From the NCBI RefSeq assembly GCF_013375155.1, contig NZ_JABXOF010000005.1, forward strand, positions 124,001 to 188,000: a stretch of DNA of 64,000 nucleotides, in the 5' to 3' direction. A program made the translations under genes and the position numbers. The notes under the pieces are model-generated. The model ran no database searches, had not been told where the DNA came from, and saw only the letters and a list, made by a program, of their open reading frames with translations. This document shows, piece by piece, positions 28,165 through 40,317 of this stretch (position 1 is the first letter of the stretch; each line of letters begins with the position of its first letter). The stretch is from Serratia ureilytica (lineage in GTDB: Bacteria; Pseudomonadota; Gammaproteobacteria; Enterobacterales; Enterobacteriaceae).

Positions 28165-31100
28165 TGCAGGTGATGCCACCGACCCGCGGCGGCGGCCCTT
28201 CCCGCCTGTTTATCCTGCGCCCGGTCGCCACCACCCTGCTGATGGTGGCGATACTGCTGGCGGGGATCATCGGCTATCGTGCGCTGCCGGTTTCCGCGTT
28301 GCCGGAAGTGGACTACCCGACCATCCAGGTGGTGACGCTGTATCCCGGCGCCAGCCCGGACGTGGTCACCTCCGCCATTACCGCGCCGCTGGAACGCCAG
28401 TTCGGCCAGATGTCCGGCCTGAAGCAAATGGCGTCGCAAAGCTCCGGCGGCGCCTCGGTGGTGACGCTGCAATTCCAGCTGGCGCTGCCGCTCGACGTCG
28501 CGGAGCAGGAAGTGCAGGCGGCGATCAACGCCGCCACCAACCTATTGCCGAACGATCTGCCCTACCCGCCGATTTACAGCAAGGTTAACCCGGCCGATCC
28601 GCCGATCCTGACGCTGGCCGTCACCTCCACCGCCATGCCGATGACGCAGGTGGAAGACATGGTGGAGACGCGCGTAGCGCAGAAAATCTCTCAGGTGACC
28701 GGCGTCGGCCTGGTGACCCTGGCCGGCGGCCAACGCCCGGCGGTGCGTGTAAAACTGAACGCCGCGGCGGTCGCCGCCTATGGCCTGAACAGCGAAACCA
28801 TCCGCACCGCCATCAGCAACGCCAACGTCAACTCGGCAAAAGGCAGCCTGGACGGCCCGACCCGCTCGGTCACCCTGTCCGCCAACGACCAAATGAAATC
28901 CGCCGACGACTATCGCCAGCTGATCGTCGCCTATCAGAACGGCGCGGCGATCCGCCTGCAGGATATCGCCACCATCGAACAAGGGGCGGAAAATACCCGA
29001 CTGGCGGCCTGGGCCAACCAGCAACAGGCGATCGTGCTGAACATTCAGCGCCAGCCCGGCGTCAACGTCATCACCACCGCCGACAGCATCCGCGAAATGC
29101 TGCCGACGCTGATTAAAAGCCTGCCCAAGTCGGTCGACGTCAAGGTGTTGACCGATCGCACCACCACCATCCGCGCCTCGGTCAGCGACGTGCAGTTCGA
29201 GCTGCTGCTGGCGATCGCGCTGGTGGTAATGGTGATCTACGTGTTCCTGCGCAACGTGCCGGCGACCATTATCCCCAGCGTGGCGGTGCCGCTGTCGCTG
29301 GTCGGCACCTTCGCCGCCATGTATTTCCTCGGCTTCTCTATCAATAACCTGACGCTGATGGCATTAACCATCGCCACCGGTTTCGTGGTGGATGACGCCA
29401 TCGTGGTGATCGAGAACATCTCGCGCTACATCGAGAAAGGGGAAAAGCCGCTCGACGCCGCGCTGAAAGGGGCCGGCGAGATCGGCTTCACCATCATCTC
29501 GCTGACCTTCTCGCTGGTGGCGGTGCTGATCCCGCTGCTGTTCATGGGCGACATCGTCGGCCGCCTGTTCCGCGAGTTCGCCGTGACGCTGGCGGTGGCG
29601 ATTTTGATCTCCGCCGTGGTATCGCTGACGCTGACGCCGATGATGTGCGCCCGCATGCTCAGCCACGAATCGCTGCGCAAGCAGAACCGCTTCTCCGCCG
29701 CCTCCGAGCGCTTTTTCGAGCGCGTGATCGCGCGATACGGCCAGTGGCTGAAAACGGTGCTTAACCACCCCTGGCTGACGCTCGGCGTGGCCGTGGGCAC
29801 CCTGGCGCTGACGGTGTTGCTGTACCTGCTGATCCCGAAAGGCTTCTTCCCGGTGCAGGACAACGGCATCATTCAGGGCACGCTGGAGGCGCCGCAGAGC
29901 GTTTCGTTCAGCAACATGGCCGAGCGCCAGCAGCAGGTCGCGGCGCAGATCCTCAAAGATCCGGCGGTGGAAAGCCTGACCTCGTTCGTCGGCGTCGACG
30001 GCAGCAACGCCACGCTCAACAGCGGCCGGCTGCAGATCAACCTGAAGCCGCTGAGCGAACGCAGCGACCGCATTCCGGCGATCATCAGCCGGTTGCAGCA
30101 GCAAACGGCGCAGTTCCCCGGCGTGAAGCTGTACCTGCAGCCGGTGCAGGATCTGACCATCGATACCCAGGTCAGCCGCACCCAGTACCAGTTCACCCTG
30201 CAGGCGATGTCGCTGGACGATCTCAGCCTGTGGGTGCCGCAGCTGATGGATGAGCTGAAACAAACCCCGCAGCTGGCGGACGTCACCAGCGATTGGCAGG
30301 ATCAGGGGCTGGTCGCCTACGTCAACGTCGATCGCGATTCGGCCTCGCGCCTCGGCGTCACCATGAGCGACGTGGACAATGCGTTGTACAACGCCTTCGG
30401 CCAACGCCTGATCTCCACCATCTACACCCAGGCCAATCAATACCGGGTGGTGTTGGAGCACGACGTCAGCGCGACGCCGGGGCTGGCGGCGCTCAATGAG
30501 ATCCGTCTGAGCGGCAAGGACGGCGCCGTGGTGCCGTTGAGCGCCATCGCCAAAATCGAAGAACGGTTCGGCCCGCTGTCGGTCAACCACCTCGACCAAT
30601 TCCCGTCGGCCACCGTCTCGTTCAACGTCGCCGCCGGCTACTCGCTCGGCGAAGCGGTAGACGCGGTCACCCAGGCGGAAAAAAATCTCGCCATGCCGAA
30701 AGACATCACCACCCAATTCCAGGGCGCGACGCTGGCCTTCCAGGCGGCGCTCGGCAGCACGCTGTGGCTGATTTTGGCGGCGGTGGTGGCGATGTATATC
30801 GTGCTGGGCGTGCTGTATGAAAGCTTCATTCATCCGGTGACCATCCTCTCCACCCTGCCGACCGCCGGGGTCGGCGCGCTGCTGGCGTTGATGCTGGCCG
30901 GCAGCGAACTGGACGTGATCGCCATCATCGGCATCATCCTGCTGATCGGCATCGTGAAGAAGAACGCCATCATGATGATCGACTTCGCGCTGGCGGCGGA
31001 ACGCGAACAGGGTTTATCGCCGCGCGACGCCATCTATCAGGCCTGCCTGCTGCGTTTCCGGCCGATCCTGATGACCACGCTGGCGGCCTTGCTCGGCGCG

Positions 31101-31283
31101 CTGCCGCTGATGCTGAGCACCGGCGTCGGCGCGGAGCTGCGGCATCCGCTGGGCGTCTGTATGGTCGGCGGCCTGATCATGAGCCAGATCCTGACGCTGT
31201 TCACCACGCCGGTGATCTACCTGCTGTTTGACAAACTGGCGCGCAACACGCATCGCCAGCCGGATACGCAGGAGCTGCCGTGA
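28164..31283 (+). CDS. mdtB: Multidrug efflux RND transporter MdtB
   Basis: 1039 residues, twelve membrane spans and two large periplasmic loops. It forms a mixed trimer with MdtC and exports bile salts, novobiocin and similar compounds using the proton gradient. TM4 carries the proton-relay pair in [14 protein letters not shown]. The family signature [12 protein letters not shown] and the TM10-11 segment [18 protein letters not shown] are present. Length and sequence match E. coli MdtB. The mdtC GTG start overlaps its stop by four bases, giving tight coupling. Confidence 0.96.
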   Translation: MQVMPPTRGGGPSRLFILRPVATTLLMVAILLAGIIGYRALPVSALPEVDYPTIQVVTLYPGASPDVVTSAITAPLERQFGQMSGLKQMASQSSGGASVVTLQFQLALPLDVAEQEVQAAINAATNLLPNDLPYPPIYSKVNPADPPILTLAVTSTAMPMTQVEDMVETRVAQKISQVTGVGLVTLAGGQRPAVRVKLNAAAVAAYGLNSETIRTAISNANVNSAKGSLDGPTRSVTLSANDQMKSADDYRQLIVAYQNGAAIRLQDIATIEQGAENTRLAAWANQQQAIVLNIQRQPGVNVITTADSIREMLPTLIKSLPKSVDVKVLTDRTTTIRASVSDVQFELLLAIALVVMVIYVFLRNVPATIIPSVAVPLSLVGTFAAMYFLGFSINNLTLMALTIATGFVVDDAIVVIENISRYIEKGEKPLDAALKGAGEIGFTIISLTFSLVAVLIPLLFMGDIVGRLFREFAVTLAVAILISAVVSLTLTPMMCARMLSHESLRKQNRFSAASERFFERVIARYGQWLKTVLNHPWLTLGVAVGTLALTVLLYLLIPKGFFPVQDNGIIQGTLEAPQSVSFSNMAERQQQVAAQILKDPAVESLTSFVGVDGSNATLNSGRLQINLKPLSERSDRIPAIISRLQQQTAQFPGVKLYLQPVQDLTIDTQVSRTQYQFTLQAMSLDDLSLWVPQLMDELKQTPQLADVTSDWQDQGLVAYVNVDRDSASRLGVTMSDVDNALYNAFGQRLISTIYTQANQYRVVLEHDVSATPGLAALNEIRLSGKDGAVVPLSAIAKIEERFGPLSVNHLDQFPSATVSFNVAAGYSLGEAVDAVTQAEKNLAMPKDITTQFQGATLAFQAALGSTLWLILAAVVAMYIVLGVLYESFIHPVTILSTLPTAGVGALLALMLAGSELDVIAIIGIILLIGIVKKNAIMMIDFALAAEREQGLSPRDAIYQACLLRFRPILMTTLAALLGALPLMLSTGVGAELRHPLGVCMVGGLIMSQILTLFTTPVIYLLFDKLARNTHRQPDTQELP

Positions 31284-34200
31284 AATTCTTCGCCCTGTTC
31301 ATTCACCGGCCGGTGGCCACCACCCTGCTGACGCTGGCCATCGCCATCAGCGGCGCGATCGGTTTTCGCCTGCTGCCGGTGTCGCCGCTGCCGCAGGTGG
31401 ATTTTCCGGTGATTTCGATCAGCGCGTCGCTGCCGGGCGCCTCGCCGGAAACCATGGCCTCCTCGGTGGCGACGCCGCTGGAGCGCGCGCTGGGCCGTAT
31501 CGCCGGGGTCAATGAAATGACCTCGATGAGCTCGCTCGGCAGCACCCGGGTGATTTTGCAGTTCGATCTCAGCCGAGACATCAACGGCGCCGCGCGCGAC
31601 GTGCAGGCGGCGATTAACGCCGCGCAAAGCCTGTTGCCGACCGGCATGCCGAGCCGCCCCAGCTATCGCAAGGTCAACCCTTCCGACGCGCCGATCATGA
31701 TCCTGACGCTGACGTCGGACATCTACAGCCAGGGGCAGCTTTACGATTTCGCCTCCACCCAGCTGGCGCAGAAGATCAGCCAGACCGAAGGCGTCGGCGA
31801 CGTTTCCGTGGGCGGCAGCTCGCTGCCGGCGGTGCGCGTGGAGTTGAACCCTTCGGCGCTGTTCAATCAGGGCGTTTCGCTGGATGCCGTGCGGCAGGCC
31901 ATCAGCAACGCCAACGTGCGCCGCCCGCAGGGCGCCGTCGAAAACCCGCAGCAACGTTGGCAAATCCAGGCCAACGACGCGCTGAAAACCGCCGACGCCT
32001 ACCGCCCGCTGATCGTTCATTACAACAACGGTTCGGCGGTGCGGCTCGGCGACGTGGCCGAGGTCAAAGATTCGGTGCAGGACGTGCGCAACGCCGGGAT
32101 GACCGACGCCAAGCCGGCGATCGTTCTGGCCATCAGCCGCGCGCCGGACGCCAACATCATCGAAACCGTCGATCGCATTCGCGCCGAGCTGCCCGCCTTG
32201 CAGGAGAATATCCCGGCCTCGATTCAACTCAACGTCGCGCAGGATCGCTCGCCGACCATTCGCGCGTCGCTGGCCGAGGTGGAACAGTCGCTGGCGATCG
32301 CCATCGGGCTGGTGATCCTGGTGGTGTTCATCTTCCTGCGCTCCGGCCGCGCCACGCTGATCCCGGCGGTCGCCGTGCCGGTGTCGCTGATCGGCTCGTT
32401 CGCCGCCATGTATCTGTGCGGCTTCAGCCTCAACAACCTGTCGCTGATGGCGCTGACCATCGCCACCGGCTTTGTGGTGGACGACGCCATCGTGGTGCTG
32501 GAAAACATTTCCCGCCACGTCGAGGCAGGCATGAAACCGATCAACGCTGCGCTGCTGGGCGCACGGGAGGTCGGTTTCACCGTGCTGTCGATGAGCGTTT
32601 CGCTGGTGGCGGTGTTTATCCCGCTGCTGCTGATGGCGGGCCTGCCCGGCCGGCTGTTCCGCGAATTCGCCGTCACCCTGTCGGTGTCGATCGGGCTGTC
32701 GCTGATCGTCTCGCTGACGCTCACGCCGATGATGTGCGCCTATCTGCTGCGCCACCAGCCGGCACGTTCGCAGCGGCGCGCGCGCGGCTTCGGCAAAATG
32801 CTGCTGGCGCTGCAGCAGGGATACGGACGCTCGCTGAACTGGGTGCTTGGCCACTCGCGCTGGGTGCTGGCGGTGTTCCTCGCCACCATTGCGCTCAACG
32901 TCTGGCTGTATATCAGCATCCCGAAAACCTTCTTCCCCGAACAGGATACCGGCCGCCTGATGGGCTTTATCCAGGCCGATCAGAGCATCTCGTTCCAGGC
33001 GATGCGCGGCAAACTGGAAGATTTCATGAAAATCGTGCGCGAAGATCCGGACGTGGAAAACGTCACCGGCTTTACCGGCGGCTCGCGCACCAACAGCGGC
33101 TCGATGTTCATCTCACTGAAACCGCTGTCGGTACGCAGCGACGACGCGCAGAAAGTGATCGCCCGCCTGCGCGCTCGCCTGGCCAAAGAACCGGGCGCCA
33201 GCCTGTTCTTGATGGCGGTGCAGGATATCCGCGTCGGCGGCCGCCAGGCCAACGCCAGCTACCAATATACGCTGCTGGCGGATGACCTCGCCGCGCTGCG
33301 CGACTGGGAACCGAAGATCCGCGCCGCGCTGGCGGCATTGCCCGAGCTGGCGGACGTCAACTCGGATCAGCAGGATAAAGGCTCGGAGATGGATCTGGTC
33401 TACGATCGCGAGACCATGGCGCGTCTCGGCATTTCGGTGTCCGACGCCAACAACCTGTTGAACAACGCCTTCGGCCAGCGACAGATTTCGACCATCTATC
33501 AACCGCTCAACCAATACAAAGTGGTGATGGAAGTGGCGCCGCCTTACACTCAGGACGTCAGCTCGCTGGACAAGATGTTCATCATCAACAACGAAGGCAA
33601 GGCGATACCGCTCTCCTACTTCGCCAGTTGGCGACCGGCCAACGCGCCGCTGTCGGTCAACCATCAGGGGCTGTCCGCCGCCTCGACCATCTCCTTTAAC
33701 CTGCCGGACGGCGGCAGCCTGTCGGACGCCACCGCCGCTGTCGAGCGCACCATGACTCAGCTCGGCGTGCCGTCCACGGTGCGCGGCGCCTTCGCCGGCA
33801 CCGCCCAGGTGTTCCAGGACACCCTGAAGTCGCAGCTGATCCTGATCCTGGCGGCGATCGCCACGGTGTATATCGTGCTCGGCGTGCTGTACGAGAGCTA
33901 TATCCATCCGCTGACCATCCTCTCCACCCTGCCTTCCGCGGGCGTGGGGGCGCTGTTGGCGCTCGAGCTGTTCGGCGCGCCGTTCAGCCTGATCGCGCTG
34001 ATCGGCATCATGCTGTTGATCGGCATCGTGAAGAAAAACGCCATCATGATGGTCGACTTCGCGCTCGAGGCGCAGCGCAACGGCGGCATCAGCGCCCGCG
34101 AGGCGATTTTCCAGGCCAGCCTGCTGCGCTTCCGGCCGATCCTGATGACCACGCTGGCGGCGCTGTTCGGCGCGCTGCCGCTGGTGTTGACCAGCGGCGA

Positions 34201-34360
34201 CGGCGCGGAGCTGCGCCAGCCGCTCGGCATCACCATCGCCGGCGGTCTGGTGATGAGCCAGTTGCTGACGCTGTACACCACGCCGGTGGTCTATCTTTAC
34301 TTCGACCGGCTGCAGGCGAAGTTCCGCCGCAACAAGCAGCTGGCCCCGCTGCCGCACTAA
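31280..34360 (+). CDS. mdtC: Multidrug efflux RND transporter MdtC
   Basis: 1026 residues, partner of MdtB in the heteromeric pump. The start is GTG at 31280, overlapping the mdtB stop, and the protein begins [20 protein letters not shown] as in E. coli MdtC. TM4 has [19 protein letters not shown] and the second half [18 protein letters not shown]. It differs from MdtB throughout the porter domains (for instance [15 protein letters not shown]), as expected for a paralogous partner rather than a duplicate. mdtD starts ten bases after its stop. Confidence 0.96.
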   Translation: MKFFALFIHRPVATTLLTLAIAISGAIGFRLLPVSPLPQVDFPVISISASLPGASPETMASSVATPLERALGRIAGVNEMTSMSSLGSTRVILQFDLSRDINGAARDVQAAINAAQSLLPTGMPSRPSYRKVNPSDAPIMILTLTSDIYSQGQLYDFASTQLAQKISQTEGVGDVSVGGSSLPAVRVELNPSALFNQGVSLDAVRQAISNANVRRPQGAVENPQQRWQIQANDALKTADAYRPLIVHYNNGSAVRLGDVAEVKDSVQDVRNAGMTDAKPAIVLAISRAPDANIIETVDRIRAELPALQENIPASIQLNVAQDRSPTIRASLAEVEQSLAIAIGLVILVVFIFLRSGRATLIPAVAVPVSLIGSFAAMYLCGFSLNNLSLMALTIATGFVVDDAIVVLENISRHVEAGMKPINAALLGAREVGFTVLSMSVSLVAVFIPLLLMAGLPGRLFREFAVTLSVSIGLSLIVSLTLTPMMCAYLLRHQPARSQRRARGFGKMLLALQQGYGRSLNWVLGHSRWVLAVFLATIALNVWLYISIPKTFFPEQDTGRLMGFIQADQSISFQAMRGKLEDFMKIVREDPDVENVTGFTGGSRTNSGSMFISLKPLSVRSDDAQKVIARLRARLAKEPGASLFLMAVQDIRVGGRQANASYQYTLLADDLAALRDWEPKIRAALAALPELADVNSDQQDKGSEMDLVYDRETMARLGISVSDANNLLNNAFGQRQISTIYQPLNQYKVVMEVAPPYTQDVSSLDKMFIINNEGKAIPLSYFASWRPANAPLSVNHQGLSAASTISFNLPDGGSLSDATAAVERTMTQLGVPSTVRGAFAGTAQVFQDTLKSQLILILAAIATVYIVLGVLYESYIHPLTILSTLPSAGVGALLALELFGAPFSLIALIGIMLLIGIVKKNAIMMVDFALEAQRNGGISAREAIFQASLLRFRPILMTTLAALFGALPLVLTSGDGAELRQPLGITIAGGLVMSQLLTLYTTPVVYLYFDRLQAKFRRNKQLAPLPH

Positions 34361-34370
34361 TGGCCGACCG

Positions 34371-35801
34371 ATGCTGATGAAACACACCGCCACGGTACGT
34401 TGGCAACTCTGGATAGTGGCGTTCGGCTTCTTTATGCAGACGCTGGATACCACTATCGTCAATACCGCCCTGCCCTCGATGGCCGCCAGCCTGGGGGAGA
34501 ACCCGCTGCGCATGCAGTCGGTGATCGTCGCCTATGTGCTGACGGTGGCGGTGACGCTGCCGGCCAGCGGCTGGCTGGCGGACAAGGTCGGCGTACAGCG
34601 GGTGTTTTTCAGCGCCATCGTGCTGTTTACCCTCGGCTCCCTCCTCTGCGCCCGCTCGGCAACCCTGAACGAGCTGATCGCCTCGCGCGTGCTTCAGGGC
34701 ATCGGCGGCGCGATGATGGTGCCGGTCGGCCGCCTGACGGTGATGAAGATCGTGCCGCGCGAGCAGTACATGGCGGCGATGACCTTCGTGACGCTGCCGG
34801 GCCAGATCGGCCCGCTGATGGGGCCGGCGCTGGGTGGACTTCTGGTGCAATACGCCAGCTGGCACTGGATTTTCCTGATCAATATTCCGGTGGGCATCGT
34901 GGGCGCCATCGCCACGCTGCTGCTGATGCCCAACTACCAAATGCAGACCCGCCGTTTCGATCTCAGCGGCTTTTTCCTGCTGGCGATCGGCATGGCGTCG
35001 CTGACGCTGGCGCTCGACGGCCACAAAGGCATGGGCCTGACCGGCGGCGCCATCGCCGGCCTGGTGGCGCTGGGCGCGGCGGCGTTGTTGGGGTATGTTT
35101 GGCATGCCTACGGCAATAGCCGCGCCCTGTTCTCGCTGCGGCTGCTGCGCACCCCGACCTACAAGATCGGGCTGCTGGCCAGTCTGCTGGGGCGCATCGG
35201 CAGCGGCATGCTGCCGTTCATGACACCGCTGTTTCTGCAGGTGGGCATGGGCTTCACGCCGTTCCACGCCGGGCTGATGATGATCCCGATGATCATCGGC
35301 AGCATGGGCATGAAGCGCATCGTGGTGCAGGTGGTCAACCGCTTCGGCTACCGCAACGTGCTGGTGGCCGCCACGCTGCTGCTGGCGCTGGTCAGCCTGA
35401 GTTTCCTGCTGGCGGCGATGCTCGGCTGGCTGTGGCTGCTGCCGGTGATACTGTTCTTCCAGGGGATGGTCAACGCATTGCGCTTCTCGGCGATGAATAC
35501 CCTGACGCTGAAAGACCTGCCGGACCGGCTGGCCAGCAGCGGCAACAGCCTGTTGTCGATGGTCATGCAGCTGTCGATGAGCCTCGGCGTCAGCGTCGCC
35601 GGCATCTTGATCGGCAGCTTCGCCCATCACCAGGCGGTGGCCGACAGCCCGGCCATCCACAGCGCATTTATTTACAGCTACTGCTGTATGGCGTTGATTA
35701 TCGCCCTGCCCGCGCTGGCCTTCGCGCGCGTGCCGGCGGATAGCGCGCCTAACCGCACGCTGGCCAAAGAGCCGGGCACCGGCTCAACGAGGTTGCAATG
35801 A
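34371..35801 (+). CDS. mdtD: MFS transporter MdtD
   Basis: 476 residues with 14 predicted spans, DHA2-type major facilitator. Motifs at the N-terminus include [19 protein letters not shown] (motif D1-like) and [17 protein letters not shown] (motif A). It is the fourth gene of the mdtABCD-baeSR operon, as in E. coli. E. coli MdtD is not needed for MdtABC drug efflux and has been linked to citrate or iron-citrate export, so drug efflux should not be assumed. The baeS start overlaps its stop (ATGA). Confidence 0.93.
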   Translation: MLMKHTATVRWQLWIVAFGFFMQTLDTTIVNTALPSMAASLGENPLRMQSVIVAYVLTVAVTLPASGWLADKVGVQRVFFSAIVLFTLGSLLCARSATLNELIASRVLQGIGGAMMVPVGRLTVMKIVPREQYMAAMTFVTLPGQIGPLMGPALGGLLVQYASWHWIFLINIPVGIVGAIATLLLMPNYQMQTRRFDLSGFFLLAIGMASLTLALDGHKGMGLTGGAIAGLVALGAAALLGYVWHAYGNSRALFSLRLLRTPTYKIGLLASLLGRIGSGMLPFMTPLFLQVGMGFTPFHAGLMMIPMIIGSMGMKRIVVQVVNRFGYRNVLVAATLLLALVSLSFLLAAMLGWLWLLPVILFFQGMVNALRFSAMNTLTLKDLPDRLASSGNSLLSMVMQLSMSLGVSVAGILIGSFAHHQAVADSPAIHSAFIYSYCCMALIIALPALAFARVPADSAPNRTLAKEPGTGSTRLQ

Positions 35802-37180
35802 AGATAGGCATTACCGGGAAGCTGTTCCTGGCCATTTTCGCCACCTGCATGCTGGTGTTGATCACCATGCACTGGGGGGTGCGCGTCAGCTTTGAACGCG
35901 GTTTTATCGACTACATCAAGAGCAGTAACGAGCAGCGCATCAACATGCTGAGCGAAGCGCTGGAGGAGCAGTACAGCCATCATGGCAACTGGATATTCCT
36001 GCGCAACAACGATCAGGTGGTCTACCAAATCATGCGTTCGTTCGAGCAGAACAGCGACAGCAGCCACAACCTGCCGCCCAAGGGCTGGCGCACCCAGTTT
36101 TGGGTGGTGGACAGCCAGTTCAATCGGCTGGTCGGGCATTCCGGCCCGTTGCCGAAAGAGGGGCCGCGCCACCCGATCCGCTACAACAACGAGATCGTCG
36201 GTTGGGTGCTCACTACCCCGGTCGAACGCCTGACGCGCAATACCGACATCAACTTCGATCGCCAGCAGCGCCGCACCAGCTGGATCATCGTCGCGCTCTC
36301 CACCCTGCTGGCGGCGGCGGTGACCTGGCTACTGTCGCGCGGCATGCTGGCCCCGGTTAAACGCCTGGTGGCGGGCACCCATCGATTGGCGGCGGGCGAC
36401 TTCACCGCCCGCGTGGCGGTCAGCAGCCAAGATGAGCTGGGCAGGCTGGCGCACGACTTCAACCAGTTGGCCACCTCGCTGGAGAAAAATGAACAGATGC
36501 GCCGCGCCTTTATGGCCGACGTGTCGCACGAACTGCGCACGCCGCTGGCGGTGCTGCGCGGCGAGCTGGAGGCGCTGCAGGACGGCGTGCGCCAGCCGAC
36601 GCCCGCGTCGCTCAGCTCGCTGCAGGCCGAGGTGTCCACCCTGACCAAACTGGTCGACGACCTGCACCAGCTTTCGCTCTCCGATCTCGGCGCGCTGGCC
36701 TATCGCAAATCGTCGGTGGACTGCGTGCATCTGCTGCAGATCGCCGTCGCCGCCTTCCGCGAGCGCTTTCGCGCCAAAGGGCTGGAGATCGTCACCCATC
36801 TGCCGCCCCAGGCGCCGCTGTTCGGCGATCCCGATCGCCTGAATCAACTGTTCAATAACCTGTTGGAAAACAGCCTGCGCTACACCGATGCCGGCGGCCG
36901 GCTGGAAATCAGCGCCGAGCTGCAGCCGGGGCGGCTATCCCTCTGCTGGCAGGACAGCGCGCCAGGCATCAGCGATCAGCAACTGACGCGCATTTTCGAA
37001 CGTTTCTACCGGGCGGAAGGCTCGCGCAACCGCGCCAGCGGCGGTTCCGGATTGGGGCTGGCGATCTGCCACAACATCGTGGAAGCGCACGACGGAAAAA
37101 TCCGCGCCGAGCATTCGCCTTTAGGCGGCGTGCGCATTACAGTAGAATTTGCTACCCCGATAAAAAATAAGGCGCCCTGA
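35798..37180 (+). CDS. baeS: Envelope-stress sensor histidine kinase BaeS
   Basis: 460 residues. The first membrane span is at about residues 8-26 ([19 protein letters not shown]), then a periplasmic domain of about 130 residues and a second span ([19 protein letters not shown]). HAMP follows ([23 protein letters not shown]), then the phospho-accepting H-box [20 protein letters not shown] and the ATPase domain with N-box [17 protein letters not shown] and G-box [14 protein letters not shown]. BaeS senses envelope damage and compounds such as indole and phosphorylates BaeR. It overlaps mdtD and baeR. Confidence 0.95.
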   Translation: MKIGITGKLFLAIFATCMLVLITMHWGVRVSFERGFIDYIKSSNEQRINMLSEALEEQYSHHGNWIFLRNNDQVVYQIMRSFEQNSDSSHNLPPKGWRTQFWVVDSQFNRLVGHSGPLPKEGPRHPIRYNNEIVGWVLTTPVERLTRNTDINFDRQQRRTSWIIVALSTLLAAAVTWLLSRGMLAPVKRLVAGTHRLAAGDFTARVAVSSQDELGRLAHDFNQLATSLEKNEQMRRAFMADVSHELRTPLAVLRGELEALQDGVRQPTPASLSSLQAEVSTLTKLVDDLHQLSLSDLGALAYRKSSVDCVHLLQIAVAAFRERFRAKGLEIVTHLPPQAPLFGDPDRLNQLFNNLLENSLRYTDAGGRLEISAELQPGRLSLCWQDSAPGISDQQLTRIFERFYRAEGSRNRASGGSGLGLAICHNIVEAHDGKIRAEHSPLGGVRITVEFATPIKNKAP

Positions 37181-37896
37181 TGGACATTCAGAATCAACCC
37201 GTGCAGATCATGATTGTTGAAGATGAGCCCAAACTGGGCCAGCTGCTGGTGGATTATCTGCAGGCGGCGGGCTACGCCACCCGTTGGCTGACCAACGGCA
37301 ACGAAGTGGTGCCGACCGTGCACCAGCATCCGCCGGCGCTGATCTTGCTCGATCTGATGCTGCCGGGCGCCGATGGGCTGACGGTGTGCCGCGAGCTGCG
37401 CCGCTTCAGCGACGTACCGATCGTGATGGTGACGGCGAAAATCGAAGAGATTGACCGCCTGCTGGGGCTGGAGATCGGCGCCGACGATTACATCTGCAAA
37501 CCCTACAGCCCGCGCGAAGTGGTAGCGCGGGTGAAAACCATCCTGCGCCGCAGCTATCGGCCGCAGGAGAATGCGCGGGAAGATGACCTGTTGCACATCG
37601 ATGAGCCGCGTTTCCAGGCCAGCTATCAGGGGCAATTGCTGGATCTGACGCCAGCGGAGTTCCGCCTGCTGAAGACGTTGGCCAGCCAGCCGGGCAACGT
37701 ATTTTCGCGCGAGCAGCTGCTGAATAACCTGTATGACGACTATCGGGTGGTCACCGACCGCACCATCGACAGCCACATCAAAAACCTGCGCCGCAAGCTG
37801 GAGCTGATCGACGGGCAAAAATCCTTTATCCGCTCGGTATACGGCGTCGGTTACCGCTGGGAAGCCGAACCCTGCCGGCTGGTGAATGGGGTTTAG
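37180..37896 (+). CDS. baeR: Response regulator BaeR
   Basis: 238 residues, OmpR/PhoB type. The receiver has the acidic pair in IVEDEPKLG, the phosphorylated Asp in [13 protein letters not shown], Thr in IVMVTAK and Lys in [12 protein letters not shown]. The C-terminal winged helix includes [16 protein letters not shown] and [10 protein letters not shown]. It activates mdtABCD-baeSR, making the operon self-activating; the probable binding repeat lies at 26791-26810. Its start shares one base with the baeS stop. Confidence 0.96.
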   Translation: MDIQNQPVQIMIVEDEPKLGQLLVDYLQAAGYATRWLTNGNEVVPTVHQHPPALILLDLMLPGADGLTVCRELRRFSDVPIVMVTAKIEEIDRLLGLEIGADDYICKPYSPREVVARVKTILRRSYRPQENAREDDLLHIDEPRFQASYQGQLLDLTPAEFRLLKTLASQPGNVFSREQLLNNLYDDYRVVTDRTIDSHIKNLRRKLELIDGQKSFIRSVYGVGYRWEAEPCRLVNGV

Positions 37897-38075
37897 GGGA
37901 GAGAATCGACCGCGTTCCACCAAGGCGCGCGGTCAGCCACACACTGTTGTCGCTCATCCGACAGCAGGAAGTCGTGTGGTAGGGCTGTGTTAGCGATCAT
38001 TCTCAACAGAGGCTCCCAATCTTTATCGCTGCCCTCGCTTTTATCATTTCCTACTGACCGTTCGATTTTTTCCAT
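37893..38075 (-). CDS. Small hypothetical protein antisense to the baeR 3' end
   Basis: 60 residues, [20 protein letters not shown] at the N-terminus, not recognised. A strong ribosome-binding site (CACAGGAG, eight bases before the ATG) supports translation. The protein is acidic and soluble, with a Trp-rich C-terminus ([11 protein letters not shown]). The segment [12 protein letters not shown] faintly recalls the tail of VapB-type antitoxins (DDFL-ER), but there is no DNA-binding part and no toxin gene beside it. Its stop overlaps the baeR stop. Confidence 0.45.
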   Translation of the reverse strand: MEKIERSVGNDKSEGSDKDWEPLLRMIANTALPHDFLLSDERQQCVADRAPWWNAVDSLP

Positions 38076-38360
38076 CCTTGGCGCTCCTGTGCAAAATTTG
38101 CCCTATTTTATCTCTGCGAGGTGAACCCGCCAAGATGAAATCGCGAGTGTTCCACGGCTTAGACGTCCCAAATACTGCACTGCGCAATCACCGCCCCTCC
38201 CTTAGCTTCCCGTGCGGCGCCGGGCTTCTCGGGCGAAAACTCCGCGCCGGCGCAAAAAAATTGCGCATTTTTTCGACTAAGCTGCTGTGAGGTTTAGCCA
38301 CCGATTTTCAAGCGATTGGCTACACTTACATCACGAATCGGAACCTACAGGAGAAGAACC
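38076..38360. other. Intergenic region before yegP
   Basis: It holds the ribosome-binding site of the small minus-strand gene, a GC-rich stretch (38160-38250), the terminator-like hairpin listed separately, and the yegP promoter region. The 70-codon plus-strand ORF at 38078 has no ribosome-binding site and no recognisable product. Confidence 0.45.
38250..38273 (+). terminator. Rho-independent terminator-like hairpin between baeR and yegP
   Basis: GCGCAA / TTGCGC with a five-A loop is followed by ATTTTTTC. It may end the mdtABCD-baeSR transcript, about 350 bases after baeR, or an unrecognised short RNA. Confidence 0.55.
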
Positions 38361-38699
38361 ATGGCAATCGGTCATTACGAGCTGAAAAAAGCAAAGAACG
38401 GACAGTACCACTTCAACCTGAAAGCCAGTAACGGCGAGATCATTCTGACCAGCGAGATGTACGCCAGCAAAGCGTCGGCGGAGAACGGCATCGCCTCGGT
38501 GCAGACCAATTCGCCGCATGAAGCGCAGTTTGAACTGAAGCACAGCACCAGCAACCAGCCCTACTTTGTGCTGAAGGCCAAGAACCATCAGGTGATCGGC
38601 GTCAGCGAAATGTACAGCTCCGAAAGCGCAGCCAAAAACGGTATCCAGTCGGTGATTAAAAATGGCCCGACCACCGATATTCGCGATTTGAGCGCCTGA
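38361..38699 (+). CDS. yegP: YegP-family DUF1508 protein
   Basis: 112 residues made of two DUF1508 repeats: residues 3-52 (YELKKAKNGQYHFNLKASNG, then ILTSEMYASKASAENGIASV) and 53-105 (FELKHSTSNQPYFVLKAKNH, then GVSEMYSSESAAKNGIQSV). E. coli YegP has the same tandem structure and position after baeR. The function is unknown. CAGGAGAA lies seven bases before the ATG. It is cytoplasmic and monocistronic. Confidence 0.93.
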   Translation: MAIGHYELKKAKNGQYHFNLKASNGEIILTSEMYASKASAENGIASVQTNSPHEAQFELKHSTSNQPYFVLKAKNHQVIGVSEMYSSESAAKNGIQSVIKNGPTTDIRDLSA

Positions 38700-38877
38700 T
38701 CTCCCGTTTCGCCCGCGCGGTGGCCGCCATCGCGCGTTTTCCGTTTGACCGGGATCAATCTCCCTTGAATAAATCCGGTTAACTGCTGATTTTTTGCCGC
38801 GCCGCAGCTACAATCCCCCGCTTTTACTGCGCCATCAGGTGGCGTGGTGCTGACCTGAAATCAGACCGAGACACACT

Positions 38878-40230
38878 ATGTTTACACCGGAACTTCTCTC
38901 CCCGGCCGGCACGCTGAAAAACATGCGTTACGCCTTCGCCTACGGCGCCGATGCGGTTTACGCCGGCCAGCCGCGCTACAGCCTGCGGGTGCGCAACAAC
39001 GAGTTCAACCACGAGAATCTGGCGCAGGGCATCAACGAAGCGCACGCGCTGGGTAAAAAATTCTACGTGGTGGTCAACATCGCCCCGCACAACGCCAAGC
39101 TGAAAACCTTCCTGCGCGATCTGAAACCAGTAGTCGATATGGGCCCGGATGCGCTGATCATGTCCGATCCTGGCCTGATCATGATGGTGCGCGAAGCCTT
39201 CCCGCAGATGGACATCCACCTGTCGGTGCAGGCCAACGCCGTTAACTGGGCGACGGTGAAGTTCTGGAAACAAATGGGCCTGACCCGCGTGATCCTGTCG
39301 CGCGAGCTGTCGCTGGAAGAGATCGCCGAGATCCGCGCCGAAGTGCCGGACATGGAGCTGGAGATCTTCGTCCACGGCGCGCTGTGCATGGCCTACTCCG
39401 GCCGCTGCCTGCTGTCCGGCTATATCAACAAGCGCGATCCCAACCAGGGCACCTGCACCAACGCCTGCCGTTGGCAGTACAAGGCGGAAGAAGGCAAAGA
39501 GGACGACACCGGCAATATCGTGCACCTGCACGAGCCGATCCCGGTGCAGACCGTCGAGCCGACGCTGGGCATCGGCACGCCGACCGACAAGGTATTCATG
39601 CTGTCTGAGGCGCAAAAACCAGGCGAATATATGAGCGCCTTCGAGGACGAACACGGCACCTACATCATGAACTCCAAGGATCTGCGCGCCATCCAGCACG
39701 TAGAGCGTCTGACGCAGCTCGGCGTGCATTCGTTGAAGATCGAAGGGCGCACCAAGTCCTTTTACTACTGCGCGCGTACCGCCCAGGTCTACCGCCGCGC
39801 CATCGACGACGCCGTTGCCGGCAAACCGTTCGATCCGACCCTGCTCACCACGCTGGAAGGCCTGGCGCACCGCGGCTATACCGAAGGCTTCCTGCGCCGC
39901 CACGTGCACGAAGCGCAGCAGAACTACGAATACGGCTCTTCGCTCTCCGAGCGCCAGCAGTTCGTCGGCGAGTTCACCGGCGTGCGCCGCGAAGGCTGGG
40001 CGGAAGTCGACGTGAAGAATAAATTCTCACTCGGCGACAGCGTCGAGATGATGACGCCGGGCGGCAACGTGCTGTTCACCCTCGAAAGCATGCAAAATAA
40101 GAAAGGCGAGCCGATTGAGGTCGCGCCGGGCAACGGCCATATCGTTTATTTGCCGATCCCGCAGGATATCGATCTCAATTATGCTTTGCTGATCCGCAAT
40201 TTGGCGGAAGAAAATAGCGCCGGAGCCTAA
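38878..40230 (+). CDS. trhP: tRNA 5-hydroxyuridine modification protein TrhP (YegQ), U32 peptidase family
   Basis: 450 residues. With TrhP-bound iron-sulfur cluster and prephenate, the enzyme hydroxylates U34 of several tRNAs (ho5U), the first step toward cmo5U. The U32 signature region is ELEIFVHGALCMAYSGRCLLSGY, followed by GTCTNACRW, giving cysteines suited to a 4Fe-4S cluster. LLSPAGTLKNMRYAFAYGAD is the family N-terminus. Length and sequence match E. coli YegQ. It lies between yegP and cyaR, as in E. coli. Confidence 0.95.
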   Translation: MFTPELLSPAGTLKNMRYAFAYGADAVYAGQPRYSLRVRNNEFNHENLAQGINEAHALGKKFYVVVNIAPHNAKLKTFLRDLKPVVDMGPDALIMSDPGLIMMVREAFPQMDIHLSVQANAVNWATVKFWKQMGLTRVILSRELSLEEIAEIRAEVPDMELEIFVHGALCMAYSGRCLLSGYINKRDPNQGTCTNACRWQYKAEEGKEDDTGNIVHLHEPIPVQTVEPTLGIGTPTDKVFMLSEAQKPGEYMSAFEDEHGTYIMNSKDLRAIQHVERLTQLGVHSLKIEGRTKSFYYCARTAQVYRRAIDDAVAGKPFDPTLLTTLEGLAHRGYTEGFLRRHVHEAQQNYEYGSSLSERQQFVGEFTGVRREGWAEVDVKNKFSLGDSVEMMTPGGNVLFTLESMQNKKGEPIEVAPGNGHIVYLPIPQDIDLNYALLIRNLAEENSAGA

Positions 40231-40235
40231 CAATG

Positions 40236-40264
40236 AATCGCCGTCATTCGGCGGCGATTTTTAG
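40236..40264 (+). terminator. Terminator after trhP
   Basis: AATCGCCG / CGGCGATT with an eight-base loop is followed by TTTTTAG, six bases after the stop. Confidence 0.8.
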
Positions 40265-40270
40265 CAAATA

Positions 40271-40286
40271 TTAGAATTGGATCACA
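40271..40286 (+). promoter_or_regulatory. CRP site of the cyaR promoter
   Basis: TTAGA-N6-TCACA matches the CRP consensus with a perfect right half. Its centre is about 41 bases before the likely CyaR start near 40319, a class II position. A TACTAT -10 lies at 40308-40313. E. coli cyaR is likewise activated by CRP. Confidence 0.7.
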
Positions 40287-40317
40287 TCAATGTGCCCGCA
40301 GCTTGGTTACTATCACG

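Noticed and set aside
29364-32854. Long minus-strand frames opposite mdtB and mdtC (489 and 545 codons)
   Set aside because: Low-complexity His/Arg/Gln products caused by codon bias in mdtB and mdtC.
38078-38290. 70-codon plus-strand ORF before yegP
   Set aside because: No ribosome-binding site, runs through the terminator-like hairpin, no recognisable product.
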